A DNA stretch of 64,000 bases from Proteus terrae subsp. cibarius (GTDB taxonomy: Bacteria; Pseudomonadota; Gammaproteobacteria; Enterobacterales; Enterobacteriaceae). A model generated the notes under the pieces. The model saw only the letters and a list, made by a program, of their open reading frames with translations. It was not told the DNA's origin and searched no databases. Positions 10,723 to 20,854 of the stretch are shown one piece after another (position 1 is the first letter of the stretch; every line of letters starts with the position of its first letter). The DNA is taken from NCBI RefSeq assembly GCF_011045835.1, contig NZ_CP047349.1, positions 3,100,001 through 3,164,000 of the forward strand, in the 5' to 3' direction. The position numbers were made by a program, and so were the translations under genes.

Positions 10723-11533
10723 TAGAGTCCATCAGGGGCACTTTGCCCGCAAACGCTTCGGGCAGAACTTTTTAACAGACAGCTATATTATTGAAAGTAT
10801 TGTTGAATCCATTTATCCTCAACCCGGTGAAGCCATTGTTGAAATTGGTCCTGGTTTAGGTGCAATTACAGAGCCAGTAGGCGCAAGAATGGATAAAATG
10901 ACGGTTGTAGAAATTGACCGTGATTTAGCCGCTCGTTTAGAAGTTCATCCTACATTAAAAGACAAGCTGACCATTATTCAGCAAGATGCAATGACGATCG
11001 ATTTTGCACAATTAGCAAAAGAGCGTCAGCAGCCTCTGCGTGTTTTTGGTAACTTGCCTTATAACATTTCTACACCACTAATGTTCCACTTATTCAGTTT
11101 TGCTGACGCAATTTCTGATATGACATTTATGTTGCAAAAAGAAGTGGTTAACCGCCTTGTTGCTGGTCACGGTAGCAAAACTTATGGTCGCTTAAGTGTG
11201 ATGGCGCAATATTATTGCCAAATCATCCCTGTACTTGAAGTTCCACCTACTTCATTTAAACCAGCTCCTAAAGTTGATTCTGCGGTTGTTCGCTTGATCC
11301 CTTACAAAGAAAAACCATACCCAGTAACGGATATTACAATGCTTAGCCGTATTACCGCTCAAGCATTCAATCAACGCCGTAAAACACTACGTAACAGCTT
11401 AGGCGGATTACTCACAGCAGAAGATATGATAGCACTTGATATCGATCCAACTGCAAGAGCAGAAAATATTTCTGTTGAGCAATACTGCAAAGTGGCAAAC
11501 TGGTTATCGCAAAAGCAAGACTCACAAGCATAA
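10715..11533 (+). CDS. rsmA: 16S rRNA dimethyladenosine transferase RsmA (KsgA)
   Basis: RsmA dimethylates the two adjacent adenosines in the 3' terminal helix of 16S rRNA late in small-subunit assembly; loss gives kasugamycin resistance. The product is 272 residues. [13 protein letters not shown] opens the protein, the S-adenosylmethionine motif [11 protein letters not shown] is near residue 43, and the catalytic NLPYNIS motif is near residue 113. The start codon overlaps pdxA by 8 bases. apaG follows after 25 bases. Confidence 0.97.
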   Translation: MNNRVHQGHFARKRFGQNFLTDSYIIESIVESIYPQPGEAIVEIGPGLGAITEPVGARMDKMTVVEIDRDLAARLEVHPTLKDKLTIIQQDAMTIDFAQLAKERQQPLRVFGNLPYNISTPLMFHLFSFADAISDMTFMLQKEVVNRLVAGHGSKTYGRLSVMAQYYCQIIPVLEVPPTSFKPAPKVDSAVVRLIPYKEKPYPVTDITMLSRITAQAFNQRRKTLRNSLGGLLTAEDMIALDIDPTARAENISVEQYCKVANWLSQKQDSQA

Positions 11534-11558
11534 GATAAAGCCAGAGACAGGAGGCACT

Positions 11559-11936
11559 ATGTTCACCTCATCAAAAGTGGCGATACAAGTCCAAAGCGTT
11601 TACATTGAAAGCCAATCTTCCCCTGAAGATGAGCGATATGTTTTTGCTTATACCATATCAATTCATAATTTGAATAAATGTGCAATTCGCCTCCTGCGCC
11701 GCTATTGGTTGATCACAAATGCACAAGGTAATACCACTGAAGTTCGAGGTGAAGGTGTTGTCGGCGAACAGCCACTTATTGAGCCTGGCACACAGTACCG
11801 CTATACCAGTGGTGCCGTTCTTGAAACACCGATGGGAACAATGGAAGGCCATTATGAAATGATTGACACTGATGGTCGATTATTTCAAATAGATATCCCC
11901 GTTTTCCGCCTTGCACTTCCAACATTGATAAACTAA
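11559..11936 (+). CDS. apaG: ApaG domain protein (formerly CorD)
   Basis: The product is a 125-residue fibronectin-III-like beta-sandwich protein, the same length as in E. coli; its function is unsettled (early work linked it to cobalt resistance and magnesium efflux). The conserved segments [21 protein letters not shown] and [11 protein letters not shown] are all present. The frame is open from further upstream inside rsmA, but a strong AGGAGG at 11549-11554 sits just before the ATG at 11559 and homology begins there. The stop codon is two bases before apaH. Confidence 0.95.
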   Translation: MFTSSKVAIQVQSVYIESQSSPEDERYVFAYTISIHNLNKCAIRLLRRYWLITNAQGNTTEVRGEGVVGEQPLIEPGTQYRYTSGAVLETPMGTMEGHYEMIDTDGRLFQIDIPVFRLALPTLIN

Positions 11937-11938
11937 CT

Positions 11939-12760
11939 ATGGCAACTTATTTAATTGGTGATATTCATGGCTGTTACCATGAACTGCGCCACCTTCTTGA
12001 TAAAGTCAGTTTCGATCCTACACAAGACACATTATGGTTAACGGGTGATCTTGTTGCACGAGGCCCAGACTCTCTCGAAGTACTACGCTTTGTAAAAAAC
12101 TTAGGTACTTCACTTAAACTCGTCTTGGGTAATCATGATCTTCATCTTTTAGGTGTATTTGCAAAAATTAGTCGCAATAAACCAAGAGATAAGCTGAATA
12201 ACTTGCTCAATGCGCCAGATGCAGATGAATTAATTAATTGGTTAAGACGCCAACCTGTACTGCAAGTTGATGAAGACAAGAAAATTATTATGGCTCATGC
12301 TGGGATCACCCCCCAATGGGATTTAGAAACAGCCAAAATGTGTGCTCGTGAAGTCGAAGCTATTCTAAGTAGTGATAGCTACCCTTTATTTATTAACTCA
12401 ATGTATGGCGATCTACCGAACAACTGGTCACCAGAGCTTTCAGGTCTAGCGCGATTACGCTTTAGTACTAATGCACTCACACGTATGCGTTACTGCTTTC
12501 CTAATGGCCAACTTGATATGATTTGCAAAGATAAACCACAAGATGCTCCCACACCATTAAAACCTTGGTTCGATTTACCTAGCCAATTACCTGAAGGCTA
12601 TAGCATTATTTTTGGGCATTGGGCTTCTCTTGAAGGGAAAGGCACTCCTGATAATGTTTATGCGTTAGATACGGGATGTTGTTGGGGAGGAAATCTCACT
12701 TGCTTACGTTGGGAAGACAAACAGTACTTCACTCAATCTAGTCTTTCTGCTCCCAAATAA
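11939..12760 (+). CDS. apaH: symmetrical bis(5'-nucleosyl)-tetraphosphatase ApaH
   Basis: ApaH hydrolyses Ap4A to two ADP and also removes Np4 caps from RNA. The product is 273 residues (E. coli 280). Metallophosphatase motifs are in order: [10 protein letters not shown] near residue 7, [10 protein letters not shown] near 36, GNHDLH near 64, and GHWAS near 222. It is the last gene of the lptD-to-apaH cluster, followed by a long AT-rich gap; no strong terminator was seen right after the stop. Confidence 0.97.
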   Translation: MATYLIGDIHGCYHELRHLLDKVSFDPTQDTLWLTGDLVARGPDSLEVLRFVKNLGTSLKLVLGNHDLHLLGVFAKISRNKPRDKLNNLLNAPDADELINWLRRQPVLQVDEDKKIIMAHAGITPQWDLETAKMCAREVEAILSSDSYPLFINSMYGDLPNNWSPELSGLARLRFSTNALTRMRYCFPNGQLDMICKDKPQDAPTPLKPWFDLPSQLPEGYSIIFGHWASLEGKGTPDNVYALDTGCCWGGNLTCLRWEDKQYFTQSSLSAPK

Positions 12761-13159
12761 CTCACTTATTATCCCCTTCCTACTTCAAGCGCAAAAATGG
12801 CTACATTGCCTTTTGCGCTATGTTGATTTTATCCTCATATATTACCTAAATTACTCTTTTTTCTTCTAAAGAGAACGTTTTATACACAAAAACGAACACC
12901 TAAAAACAATCATGAATTTAATCATTAATTATCAATGTGTTATTTTTTTTCACGGTGAAATAAGTATAAAAAAACACGATATTGAGAATAAAAAATCTCT
13001 ATATTGATTAATATCTCATATATTATTCTTATAAAATGAGTTTATTAAAATATAAATAATGGTTGGTTTAAAATAATGCTCTTTTTATAAAAAGAAATAT
13101 TTAATTAGAATAATAAATCTTAATTCTTATTATTTTTATATTAATAAAATAGGAATAAT
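12761..13159. other. AT-rich convergent intergenic region apaH/folA
   Basis: About 400 bases of very AT-rich DNA between the convergent apaH and folA genes. No coding frame, RNA gene or clear element was found apart from the folA terminator at its right end. Confidence 0.5.
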
Positions 13160-13190
13160 AAAAAGGGAGATATTTAATCTCCCTTTTTAT
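13160..13190 (-). terminator. intrinsic terminator after folA
   Basis: AAAAAGGGAGAT, loop ATTTA, ATCTCCCTTTTT forms a 12-bp stem with T-runs on both sides, so it can stop transcription from either direction. It lies just beyond the folA stop codon. Confidence 0.85.
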
Positions 13191-13200
13191 TTAATTCTTG

Positions 13201-13686
13201 TTATTTTCTTCTTTTTAATATTTCGAAGCAGTAGTTATGTGAGTTATTTTCATCTGCTTCATGGTATTCCATAAAGGTTGAATCCCACTCATCAGGCTCA
13301 TAATCTGGGAATGTTGTATCACCGATAACTTCAGCGTCAATGTGAGTTAGGTAAAGTGTATTTGCCATAGGAAGAAATTGCTCATACACTTTACCGCCAC
13401 CTATCACCATGATTTCTTCATGATTTTCAGCAGCTTGTAAAGCTTCCTCTACAGATTTAACCCAAACAACATCGCTATCTGTTCCCGGTTGGCTACTTAA
13501 AACAATATTCAGACGATTCGGTAAAGGACGTCCAATAGACTCATAAGTCACCCGGCCCATAATAACGGGTTTATTTAGCGTATTCTTTTTAAACCATGCG
13601 AGGTCACCCGGTAATGTCCAAGGCATTGCCTTTTCCATACCAATAATGCGATCCATCGCTAATGCTGCGATTAAACTAATATTCAT
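13201..13686 (-). CDS. folA: dihydrofolate reductase FolA
   Basis: FolA reduces dihydrofolate to tetrahydrofolate with NADPH and is the trimethoprim target. The product is 161 residues, close to E. coli (159). Conserved features include [10 protein letters not shown] at the start, the Met20-loop region [19 protein letters not shown] with the active-site Asp in [13 protein letters not shown], and [12 protein letters not shown]. It converges on apaH as in E. coli; upstream lies the exporter gene rather than the E. coli kefC neighbour. No residue change known to give resistance was looked for beyond these motifs. Confidence 0.97.
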   Translation of the reverse strand: MNISLIAALAMDRIIGMEKAMPWTLPGDLAWFKKNTLNKPVIMGRVTYESIGRPLPNRLNIVLSSQPGTDSDVVWVKSVEEALQAAENHEEIMVIGGGKVYEQFLPMANTLYLTHIDAEVIGDTTFPDYEPDEWDSTFMEYHEADENNSHNYCFEILKRRK

Positions 13687-13860
13687 TTACACACCTACGG
13701 GTAAAGATGGGAAAAAACTGTTCACACTATACGTAAAGCTAAAACCTGAGTCGATACAAATTATGCTTCCTTGATAATAAATAATTGCTTTATACTCGAA
13801 GTGTTAACTTAATCATATAAGATTCAATCATTATAATATTGTTATATACAAGGCGCTATT

Positions 13861-14475
13861 ATGCTTGAAACTTCTTTAGTTGTTTTTACAATTGCTTTAC
13901 TCGGTATGATCTCACCAGGCCCTGACTTTTTTCTCGTTGTAAAAAATGCGGCACGTTATCAACGATCTGCGGCAATGATGACTGCGATGGGAATTGTGGC
14001 AGCATTACTTGTGCATATGTCATATTGTGTTGCAGGTATTGCCGTTCTTATCACAACAACGCCTTGGCTTTTTTCCATTTTAAAATATGCCGGAGCCGCG
14101 TATTTACTCTGGATTGGTTTTCAGAGTTTGCTCTCAAAATCTAATCATTCGATTGATGAAAACTCAGATAAACATTCGCAAATCAGCTTTAAGAAAGCCT
14201 TTATGCAAGGTTTCCTCTGTAATTTACTCAATCCTAAAGCCACCTTGTTCTTTCTTGCCGTTTTCACTCAGGTGTTAAGTGTCGATTCAAGTATTGGTGA
14301 AAAATTGTGGTATGCCTTTATTATTTGGGGCTTAGCCGTAGTTTACTGGCCTTTATTGGTTTTATTAATTCAAAGCGCGCCTGTCAGAAGAGTGCTTAAT
14401 AAAATCCAAAAAGGGATTGATAAAGTATTAGGTGTTGTACTGATTGGTTTAGGTATTAAAGTCGCGTTGAGTTAA
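13861..14475 (+). CDS. LysE/RhtC-family amino-acid exporter
   Basis: The 204-residue product has the family signature MISPGPDFFLVVKNA near the N-terminus and about six hydrophobic segments; the central loop (about residues 85-115) is hydrophilic. LysE-type proteins export amino acids such as lysine, threonine or homoserine lactone-related compounds. The substrate cannot be read from sequence; it most resembles RhtC-type members. It is a single gene, with an AAGGCG site before the ATG and a terminator after the stop. It marks the left edge of a segment not present at this place in E. coli. Confidence 0.85.
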   Translation: MLETSLVVFTIALLGMISPGPDFFLVVKNAARYQRSAAMMTAMGIVAALLVHMSYCVAGIAVLITTTPWLFSILKYAGAAYLLWIGFQSLLSKSNHSIDENSDKHSQISFKKAFMQGFLCNLLNPKATLFFLAVFTQVLSVDSSIGEKLWYAFIIWGLAVVYWPLLVLLIQSAPVRRVLNKIQKGIDKVLGVVLIGLGIKVALS

Positions 14476-14484
14476 AAAATAAAA

Positions 14485-14518
14485 TGTCATACAGTCACAA
14501 GCTGTATGATATTTTTTA
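14485..14518. terminator. bidirectional terminator between exporter and orphan gene
   Basis: TCATACAG, loop TCACAAG, CTGTATGA is a perfect 8-bp stem with a T-run on the plus side and an A-run (T-run on the minus strand) on the left. It lies at the meeting point of two convergent genes. Confidence 0.8.
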
Positions 14519-15640
14519 TTTCAAAAAAAGTAATAAATCATTTAATGCATTTTTATTAAACCGTGGATAGTTATTAATATTAGCATCATTAAACTTTAAC
14601 TCATCGATAGTATTTTTAATGTATGATGTTTTTTGTCTATTATTCACTTTGTATTCATCAAAAATCAATTTTATTTTATCTTTATATATATCATTATTAT
14701 TATAAAAACCTTCATCTCCCTCAAAATCAAAATCAATTGATTTATTATCGTTCATCATCGCCTCTTGCATATAGAATGGTAATAATGTTTTCAAATTATC
14801 ACCCAAAATCTGTATTCTTTTATTATTTCCAAAAGTTTTAAGATTTTCTTTTATATTTTCCAATTTAATTTCTAACTTTAATAGAAATATTTCATTCCTC
14901 ATTTCCTTTTCTTTTAAATCATGAATGAATTTAATTAGGTTATTAACATGAACTTCTTTATTTGGTTTGTTTATTTTATTTAAATCTTTTATGTTTTTTA
15001 TTATTATGACTTTATTATCTTCACTCACCCCCTCATCATAAATAGAGTCGAGCAACTTAAAAATACTCTCTTTATAAAAAATATCATTTCTTGATATAAA
15101 TTTAAAACATTCCTCACTGTCAGTTTGTTTTAATCTGCTTTCATTCTCTTTATTTTCTATTGAACTTATCAATTTATTTAGAGTTGAATATAGTAACAAG
15201 AAATCACCCTTAGTTCTTATATTATTTTTCAAATAGATATTAATATACTTATTTTCACGTTCATCTATGCCATTTTTCATCCTTCGTTGTAAAAACGAGG
15301 ACATTTTATTATTAAGATCACAATAATCTATTGTAGTTCTATCAGAATTAATAACTTTCTTATTTCTCAATGAGTTTAAAAAGAAGAAGCTATTTACTTT
15401 CTCATATTTATCATAATTTAAAATAGAATCACAACTTATTTTAACATTCGTTATTTCTTTTATAAAATCAAATAATCTTTGAAAAAGACCTCTCTTCTTA
15501 TATGAAAAAATAAAACTTCTATTTACATTATCGATTTTATCAATTAAATCCTTTACGCCATAAGCACCATTATTCACTCTTCCTTTATAATGAACAATAT
15601 ATTTTATATCTCTTAAAGTAGCATCATTAATAGTAGTCAT
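14516..15640 (-). CDS. unrecognised AT-rich orphan protein beside pta
   Basis: I do not recognise this 374-residue protein. It has no signal peptide and no hydrophobic segment, is rich in Lys, Asn, Ile and Asp, and looks largely helical. The longest frame begins at 15676, but the ATG at 15640 has a very strong GGGGGGAAG ribosome-binding site directly upstream and is preferred. Base composition is markedly more AT-rich than the flanking genes, a common sign of horizontal transfer. It lies 3' of pta on the same strand, separated by a terminator, so it is probably expressed separately or by read-through. A host-directed or inter-bacterial effector is possible but no motif supports a specific role. 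Confidence 0.7.
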   Translation of the reverse strand: MTTINDATLRDIKYIVHYKGRVNNGAYGVKDLIDKIDNVNRSFIFSYKKRGLFQRLFDFIKEITNVKISCDSILNYDKYEKVNSFFFLNSLRNKKVINSDRTTIDYCDLNNKMSSFLQRRMKNGIDERENKYINIYLKNNIRTKGDFLLLYSTLNKLISSIENKENESRLKQTDSEECFKFISRNDIFYKESIFKLLDSIYDEGVSEDNKVIIIKNIKDLNKINKPNKEVHVNNLIKFIHDLKEKEMRNEIFLLKLEIKLENIKENLKTFGNNKRIQILGDNLKTLLPFYMQEAMMNDNKSIDFDFEGDEGFYNNNDIYKDKIKLIFDEYKVNNRQKTSYIKNTIDELKFNDANINNYPRFNKNALNDLLLFLK

Positions 15641-15699
15641 ACTTCCCCCCTCTCTTGCCATTTTAAAATAAAACACTAATATTAATTTTAATACAAAAA

Positions 15700-15723
15700 A
15701 AAGCCCTTATTACTAAGGGCTTT
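15700..15723 (-). terminator. intrinsic terminator after pta
   Basis: AAAGCCCTTA, loop TTAC, TAAGGGCTTT is a perfect 10-bp stem followed on the minus strand by a run of T. It separates pta from the orphan gene. Confidence 0.85.
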
Positions 15724-15749
15724 CAATATCAAAAAATAACAAATAAGAT

Positions 15750-18700
15750 TTAGAAATTAACTTTCAGTGTTGCATTGATACCACTTGAGCTTACATCACT
15801 ATTATATTGACCTTGGTAAGAAATACCGAAAGTTGTTGATTTGCTTAATTGTGCATCAACACCTAAACCAACACCAAATAGATTATCTAGTTTGCCGCCA
15901 CGTAATGTTGCATCACCAGAGTTTGATAAGAAGAGGCGTGATTCAGGACGGTTATCACCAAATAAATGACTTGCAGAAATATCGCCTTTTAAAGCCATAT
16001 TAACGTTGCCAGCCATAAATGGATATCCACCACGTAAACCAATAGTACCTACTTGAATATCTTGTGAGTCAGTCTTAGTGGTAAATTTCATATTACCGAC
16101 ATTTTCATTGATATCATCAGTTGATACACGCAACCAGCTAAATCCTGCATATGGCTCAATAGAGTACTGATTAGTATTAAATTGAGTATAAGCACCTTCT
16201 AAGAAAATTTGAGTAATTTTTGCATCATAACTTGTAGAGTTATAACCTGCATTTTGTCCTACCCAAAGTGTTCTTTTTGCATCTCTATCTTGGTTAGTAT
16301 GTGTGAAACCATAGTTTAATGAAGCCACGTCATACAGATTAGACACACCATAAGCACCAATATGGATATCGTTACTGTCTATTTTACCGTGTTCATTACC
16401 TTTATATTTGGTTGAACCCGCACCAAAGAATAAACCTGCTTTGGTATTTTCGGTCACATCAATTTCTGCACCTAATAAGCCAACATAGAAATCAACATCC
16501 ATATTGCTATGACCATAATCAGCACTGCCCCATTGGCCAATACCTGTTATCCAAATACGTGCATTGCTATTATCCAATTTAGCATAACGGCCTTGACCAA
16601 TACCCATTGCTTGATCTTTCACTGTACGTGTTAAACCTAACACATTCACAACACTTGCATTGTTAGCATTAAGGTACATATCGCTGCCCAATGAATTATA
16701 AGTCTTGCTCAGATCTCTTTCATTCATTGGTAATACTGCATTGAATAAATCGCCACGACCTGTGCTATCCAATGTATTAGCAATAGAGCGACCATTTTCA
16801 TTGTTAGCAAATGTGGCTAAAGAAGTATTTTCTTTCTTACTTAATGTACCTGTAATTGTGTTGTCTTTTACAGAAACATTTTTATCAAATAATGCATAAT
16901 CACTATTTGGATTATTATTGGCTAACATTTTAGTTTTAGTACGATTATCAACTAAATTGTCCGCATTAACGGTGCCTGTCGCGACTGTATTATTAAGATA
17001 GATATCTTTTAATTGACCTTCATTATCGGCACCAATATCTAAACTAGCTCCTTTATTTAAGGCCATATCACCAACATTAACATCATGTCCAACGGTAACT
17101 AAATACGTTCCTTTATCGTTGATATTGATATTAGCTTTATGACTCTCATTTGAGGCTAATTGGCCTTGTTGTGTAAAGGTATCGTTATAACGATCAATGA
17201 CACTTAATTTACCACCGTTGACATTAACAGCTTCAGTGCCAAACGATTCGGTAAAGCCATATAATGTTCCTTGCTCGACTGTTGTACCGCCACGATAAGT
17301 ATTATCGCCAGTCATAACCAATGTGCCTTCACCTCTCTTAACTAAAGCACCATCATATAAACCAGCGTCAATTTTAGCTTGAATAGCATCAGCACGTTTT
17401 TGGTAATACTCTTTACGCCATTTCTCAGCATCTTCTTTGCTAACAATATGGGAAGTTGGATCTGGGTTACCATCGTTAATAACAAAATCCGTTCCTAAAT
17501 TATAATCACCACCAGCCGCAATACCCTTCTCTTGATAGTCTTTCAGCCATGCTAAATCTTCTTGTTCACGAAGATCTAACGCAGTTTGTGAAATATCATT
17601 TGTCCAGACATCAAGCGGTGTCATACTTAAGTTATATTCAAATTTACCTAAGAATTGACCCGGACCATACATCCCTTTATCTAAATCTGGGGTACCCCAA
17701 CCATAACGCACATCCGGCGTACCTTCAGCCGCAGTCCAGCTATCATATAAAGAGCCATCTGGATTACGATGATTAGCAGTTGTAAACATCACATCACGAA
17801 CTTGCATCGCATTCATTGACTCGTAACGCGACATCAATACACCCATTGCACCCGTAACGTGAGGTGCCGCCATTGATGTACCACTAAAGGTATCCCAACC
17901 TGCATTTCCCTCTTCATCAACAACTGACGAATAAATGTAACGACCTGGTGCAACAACCGTCCACCATTTCGCATTACCCGCTTCATTGAAGATTTTTTCT
18001 AATTCATAACCCGATTTGTCTGCATTCTGTTTCAGACCCGCAACTGCAATCCAATGTTTTTCTGCTTCAGGATTAAAGTAAGGATAAAGAGGACGATAAT
18101 AAGGCTGAGCAAAGTCTCGGTTACCCGTTGTAAAGACTTGAACAACGTTAGTGCCTTTTACTGCGTCATAAGCGGCATCAACAAAGGAAGGTTTATCGCC
18201 ATAGACTTTTTTAAAGTAGAAATATTCGTATTCCGTTTGCGCAGTGGTATCTACTGGCATATGTACTGTTGTATTACCGCCATCAGGGCCTACAGTTTTA
18301 TCTGCGTTAATAATACGAGTGTTTGTACCCCAGCTATTATTAATGACTTGAGCCCCTGCATCGACCATGGCTTTCCAGCCAGTGTAGAAATAGGTGTAAT
18401 CTTGGTAAGGACCGTAGTTATTGCTGTCTGTTGCGCCTGTATTTCCTAAATAGACATCCGCACCCCATGCCACCCCATGCATACCATTGCCGTCACGGTT
18501 TGCACCTACAGTGCCTGTAACGTGTGTTCCGTGTGTATCATTCACACCTTTGATCCAGCCTCCATCAACATCAAAAGCTTGACCTTTTTCATAATGCCCA
18601 CCCAATTCTTGAGGATAGCGCATACCCGTTGTGCCATATTGACCTTTGGCTTTTACTGCATGAAAACGAGCATCATTCAATTCTGGATGTGATAATAATG

Positions 18701-18974
18701 CACCAGAGTCCATGACACCGATTTTGGCACCTTGCCCATGAAAACCAAGTGCATAAGCACTAGAGGCATTCATAGCAGCTAGCCCCCAGTCTTTTTGATA
18801 CTCTTGGCTTTCCCAACTTTTGGTATCGCCTAATTGCCCAGCTTCTGAATATGCTACGGAATATCCAGAAAAAAGAAGTGCTGATGCAACAAGGGAAAGT
18901 TGAAATATATTATTATTTATTTTATTTTTTTTATTTATTTTGTGATGGTGACTTAAAGCTATTTCTTTGTTCAT
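15750..18974 (-). CDS. pta: subtilase autotransporter, Proteus toxic agglutinin (Pta) type
   Basis: The 1074-residue product is a type V secreted serine protease. An extended signal peptide occupies about residues 1-43. An S8 subtilase domain follows, with catalytic Asp89 (GVMDSG), His148 (NDTHGTHVTG) and Ser367 (SGTSMAAPH). A passenger stem with an autotransporter repeat motif (GEGTLVMTGDNTYRGGTTVEQG, about residues 548-570) precedes a C-terminal barrel (about 800-1074) that ends in Phe. Length and catalytic spacing fit Proteus mirabilis Pta, a cytotoxic and cell-aggregating alkaline protease (about 1072 residues, Ser near 366, from memory). The symbol pta here does not mean phosphotransacetylase. 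A GAAGGT site precedes the ATG. Confidence 0.85.
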   Translation of the reverse strand: MNKEIALSHHHKINKKNKINNNIFQLSLVASALLFSGYSVAYSEAGQLGDTKSWESQEYQKDWGLAAMNASSAYALGFHGQGAKIGVMDSGALLSHPELNDARFHAVKAKGQYGTTGMRYPQELGGHYEKGQAFDVDGGWIKGVNDTHGTHVTGTVGANRDGNGMHGVAWGADVYLGNTGATDSNNYGPYQDYTYFYTGWKAMVDAGAQVINNSWGTNTRIINADKTVGPDGGNTTVHMPVDTTAQTEYEYFYFKKVYGDKPSFVDAAYDAVKGTNVVQVFTTGNRDFAQPYYRPLYPYFNPEAEKHWIAVAGLKQNADKSGYELEKIFNEAGNAKWWTVVAPGRYIYSSVVDEEGNAGWDTFSGTSMAAPHVTGAMGVLMSRYESMNAMQVRDVMFTTANHRNPDGSLYDSWTAAEGTPDVRYGWGTPDLDKGMYGPGQFLGKFEYNLSMTPLDVWTNDISQTALDLREQEDLAWLKDYQEKGIAAGGDYNLGTDFVINDGNPDPTSHIVSKEDAEKWRKEYYQKRADAIQAKIDAGLYDGALVKRGEGTLVMTGDNTYRGGTTVEQGTLYGFTESFGTEAVNVNGGKLSVIDRYNDTFTQQGQLASNESHKANININDKGTYLVTVGHDVNVGDMALNKGASLDIGADNEGQLKDIYLNNTVATGTVNADNLVDNRTKTKMLANNNPNSDYALFDKNVSVKDNTITGTLSKKENTSLATFANNENGRSIANTLDSTGRGDLFNAVLPMNERDLSKTYNSLGSDMYLNANNASVVNVLGLTRTVKDQAMGIGQGRYAKLDNSNARIWITGIGQWGSADYGHSNMDVDFYVGLLGAEIDVTENTKAGLFFGAGSTKYKGNEHGKIDSNDIHIGAYGVSNLYDVASLNYGFTHTNQDRDAKRTLWVGQNAGYNSTSYDAKITQIFLEGAYTQFNTNQYSIEPYAGFSWLRVSTDDINENVGNMKFTTKTDSQDIQVGTIGLRGGYPFMAGNVNMALKGDISASHLFGDNRPESRLFLSNSGDATLRGGKLDNLFGVGLGVDAQLSKSTTFGISYQGQYNSDVSSSGINATLKVNF

Positions 18975-19041
18975 TCTGTACCTTCAGTTATATTAAAATT
19001 TAATAACATTAATTAAGGATCAAAAACAAAAGACGCAAAGA

Positions 19042-19060
19042 TTCTCTAGTTTCTAGAGAA
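19042..19060. promoter_or_regulatory. palindrome upstream of pta
   Basis: TTCTCTAG, spacer TTT, CTAGAGAA is a perfect inverted repeat with 8-bp arms, about 68 bases before the pta start codon. Its position in the pta leader or promoter suggests an operator for a dimeric regulator. No known consensus was recognised. Confidence 0.4.
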
Positions 19061-19363
19061 ATAATTACTTGAAGGACATCTCAAAAATATGATCCCACAC
19101 CATAAAAATAGATAGATTGGCTACGAAATCACAAATTAATAGATAGATTAAACAAAAATAGATCGCCTGTTATTATATTACAAATAAACAAAATTAACCT
19201 ATTTCAATATTAACCTCATTGGTAATAATATTTAAATAAACTTAATAAAGATAACCTAAATAAAAAAACAAAAACATCAAATTGATTAACAATTTATCTT
19301 TGAGAATATTTCTCTCTATTTAACTTTAGTCTAAAAAATATAATCCACATTATTTTAAATATA
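19061..19363. other. AT-rich upstream region of pta
   Basis: No coding frame was found in these roughly 300 bases between the pta palindrome and the ftsP terminator. The very high AT content fits an H-NS-type silenced promoter region, which is an inference. Confidence 0.4.
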
Positions 19364-19400
19364 AAAAAACAGTATCTTTATTTTAAAAATACTGTTTTTC
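19363..19400 (-). terminator. intrinsic terminator after ftsP
   Basis: AAAAACAGTAT and ATACTGTTTTT form an 11-bp stem around an AT-rich loop of about 13 bases, followed by a T-run on the minus strand. It lies beyond the ftsP stop codon. Confidence 0.7.
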
Positions 19401-19432
19401 TTTTAATTTGATTTAGTGTTACTACTTATTTT

Positions 19433-20854
19433 TTATTCAAAAGGCGTGACTTCCATTTGTCCTACCATCCCTTTATCTGCATTTTCTAATAACTGGCTAT
19501 AATACAGGAAGGGGAAATGTGAATAAGAAGGCTGTTTTAATTCCACCAGCAATTCACTTTGGTTTTCGATCCAAACTGTATCTTTCCAACCAAAATCTGC
19601 AGGTGCAGGTTTCTGACCATTATGGTTAATCACTTTAAAACGGGCACCTTCAATATGGAATGGCTGTGGTGTCGGTACTGTTACAAGCCAACGTTCCCAC
19701 CCATTTTGCTTGCCTACTAAATCAATTCTTGAAAGCTCCCAACGAGCATTATTTATTCCTGGAGGACTGTTATGCAGTTGGATGGTTCTAGGCTGAATAG
19801 AAGTAGTGATTTGAGTGTCATCTACTGCCAATTGTGCAGGTGCTTTATCTGTCACTAACGACATCAATCCGGTTGGTTTAATGGTTAATACATTGGTATT
19901 ACGTAGTAAATCAGAAGGTTCAAAAATACCACGGAGCCTATCCATAAAGCCAGCACTTTGCCCTGCGGTAATTGTCACTTCTCCACCTTCAGACATATCA
20001 ACCAATATTTCACGTCGCTCACCCGGAGCCATTGGAATTGATTTCAGCTCTATCGGAGATGTTAACAGACCTTGATCAGAAGCGATAAGGTATAGTGAGC
20101 GACCATCATTTGCAGTTAGTTCATAACGGCGAGCATTAGATGCATTAACTAAACGTAAGCGGATCCATCCTCTTGAAACTTCAATATAAGGATCTTCACG
20201 TCCATTGACTAACAATGTATCGCCATAAAAACCATCACTAGCGGCTTCTTTGTCGTATTGTGGCGTGCCAAAATTATCGATACGTTTATCTTGAATAATG
20301 ATCGGAAAATCATTTACACCATAATGTTTTGGTAAAGGGAGGGATTTGCTCTCTTCATCTTCCACAATCCACATTCCCACCAATCCATTATAAACATGGG
20401 GTGCCATTTTAAAGGGAGTATTGGCATGATACCAGCATGTTGCTGCTTTCTGTCGAATAGGCAATACCGGCGACCAATAAGCGCCAGGTGACATTAATCT
20501 TGCCGCGCCACCAACTTGAGTCCCCGGAACTAATAAACCGCTCACCGTCATTGATACTGCTTCATTAAGACGGTTGCTATAAATAAGTTTTATATCATCG
20601 CCACTTTTGACTTTGATTGTCGGTCCTGGTGTTGAGCCATTGATCCCCCAAACTTCCGCTTTTTGAGTACCATTAAATGCCCAATGCACATTTTGCAAAG
20701 TCAGAAAAAGAGGCTGACCACGGCGAGATTCCAACAATGGCGGTATAGGTAATTGTTTATCATTAACTGATTCAGCACGAACAGAAGAAGATATTGAGCC
20801 CAGACATACCGCTAAGCCTGAAGCCTGAATAAACTGGCGACGACTAAATGACAT
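19433..20854 (-). CDS. ftsP: cell-division protein FtsP (SufI), multicopper-oxidase fold
   Basis: FtsP is a periplasmic divisome-stabilising protein, best known as a Tat substrate, needed under stress. The product is 473 residues (E. coli 470). The twin-arginine signal SRRQFIQASG begins at residue 4. The three cupredoxin domains align with E. coli SufI, for example LLESRRGQPLFLT, WYHANTPF and APGERREILVDMS, while the copper-binding histidine clusters of true laccases are missing. The gene follows plsC and parC on the same strand, as in E. coli. Confidence 0.95.
   Translation of the reverse strand: MSFSRRQFIQASGLAVCLGSISSSVRAESVNDKQLPIPPLLESRRGQPLFLTLQNVHWAFNGTQKAEVWGINGSTPGPTIKVKSGDDIKLIYSNRLNEAVSMTVSGLLVPGTQVGGAARLMSPGAYWSPVLPIRQKAATCWYHANTPFKMAPHVYNGLVGMWIVEDEESKSLPLPKHYGVNDFPIIIQDKRIDNFGTPQYDKEAASDGFYGDTLLVNGREDPYIEVSRGWIRLRLVNASNARRYELTANDGRSLYLIASDQGLLTSPIELKSIPMAPGERREILVDMSEGGEVTITAGQSAGFMDRLRGIFEPSDLLRNTNVLTIKPTGLMSLVTDKAPAQLAVDDTQITTSIQPRTIQLHNSPPGINNARWELSRIDLVGKQNGWERWLVTVPTPQPFHIEGARFKVINHNGQKPAPADFGWKDTVWIENQSELLVELKQPSYSHFPFLYYSQLLENADKGMVGQMEVTPFE

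Noticed and set aside
15785..16003. Small plus-strand frames inside pta, for example here and at 18054-18449
   Set aside because: They are shadows of the autotransporter coding sequence, which has intact domains throughout.
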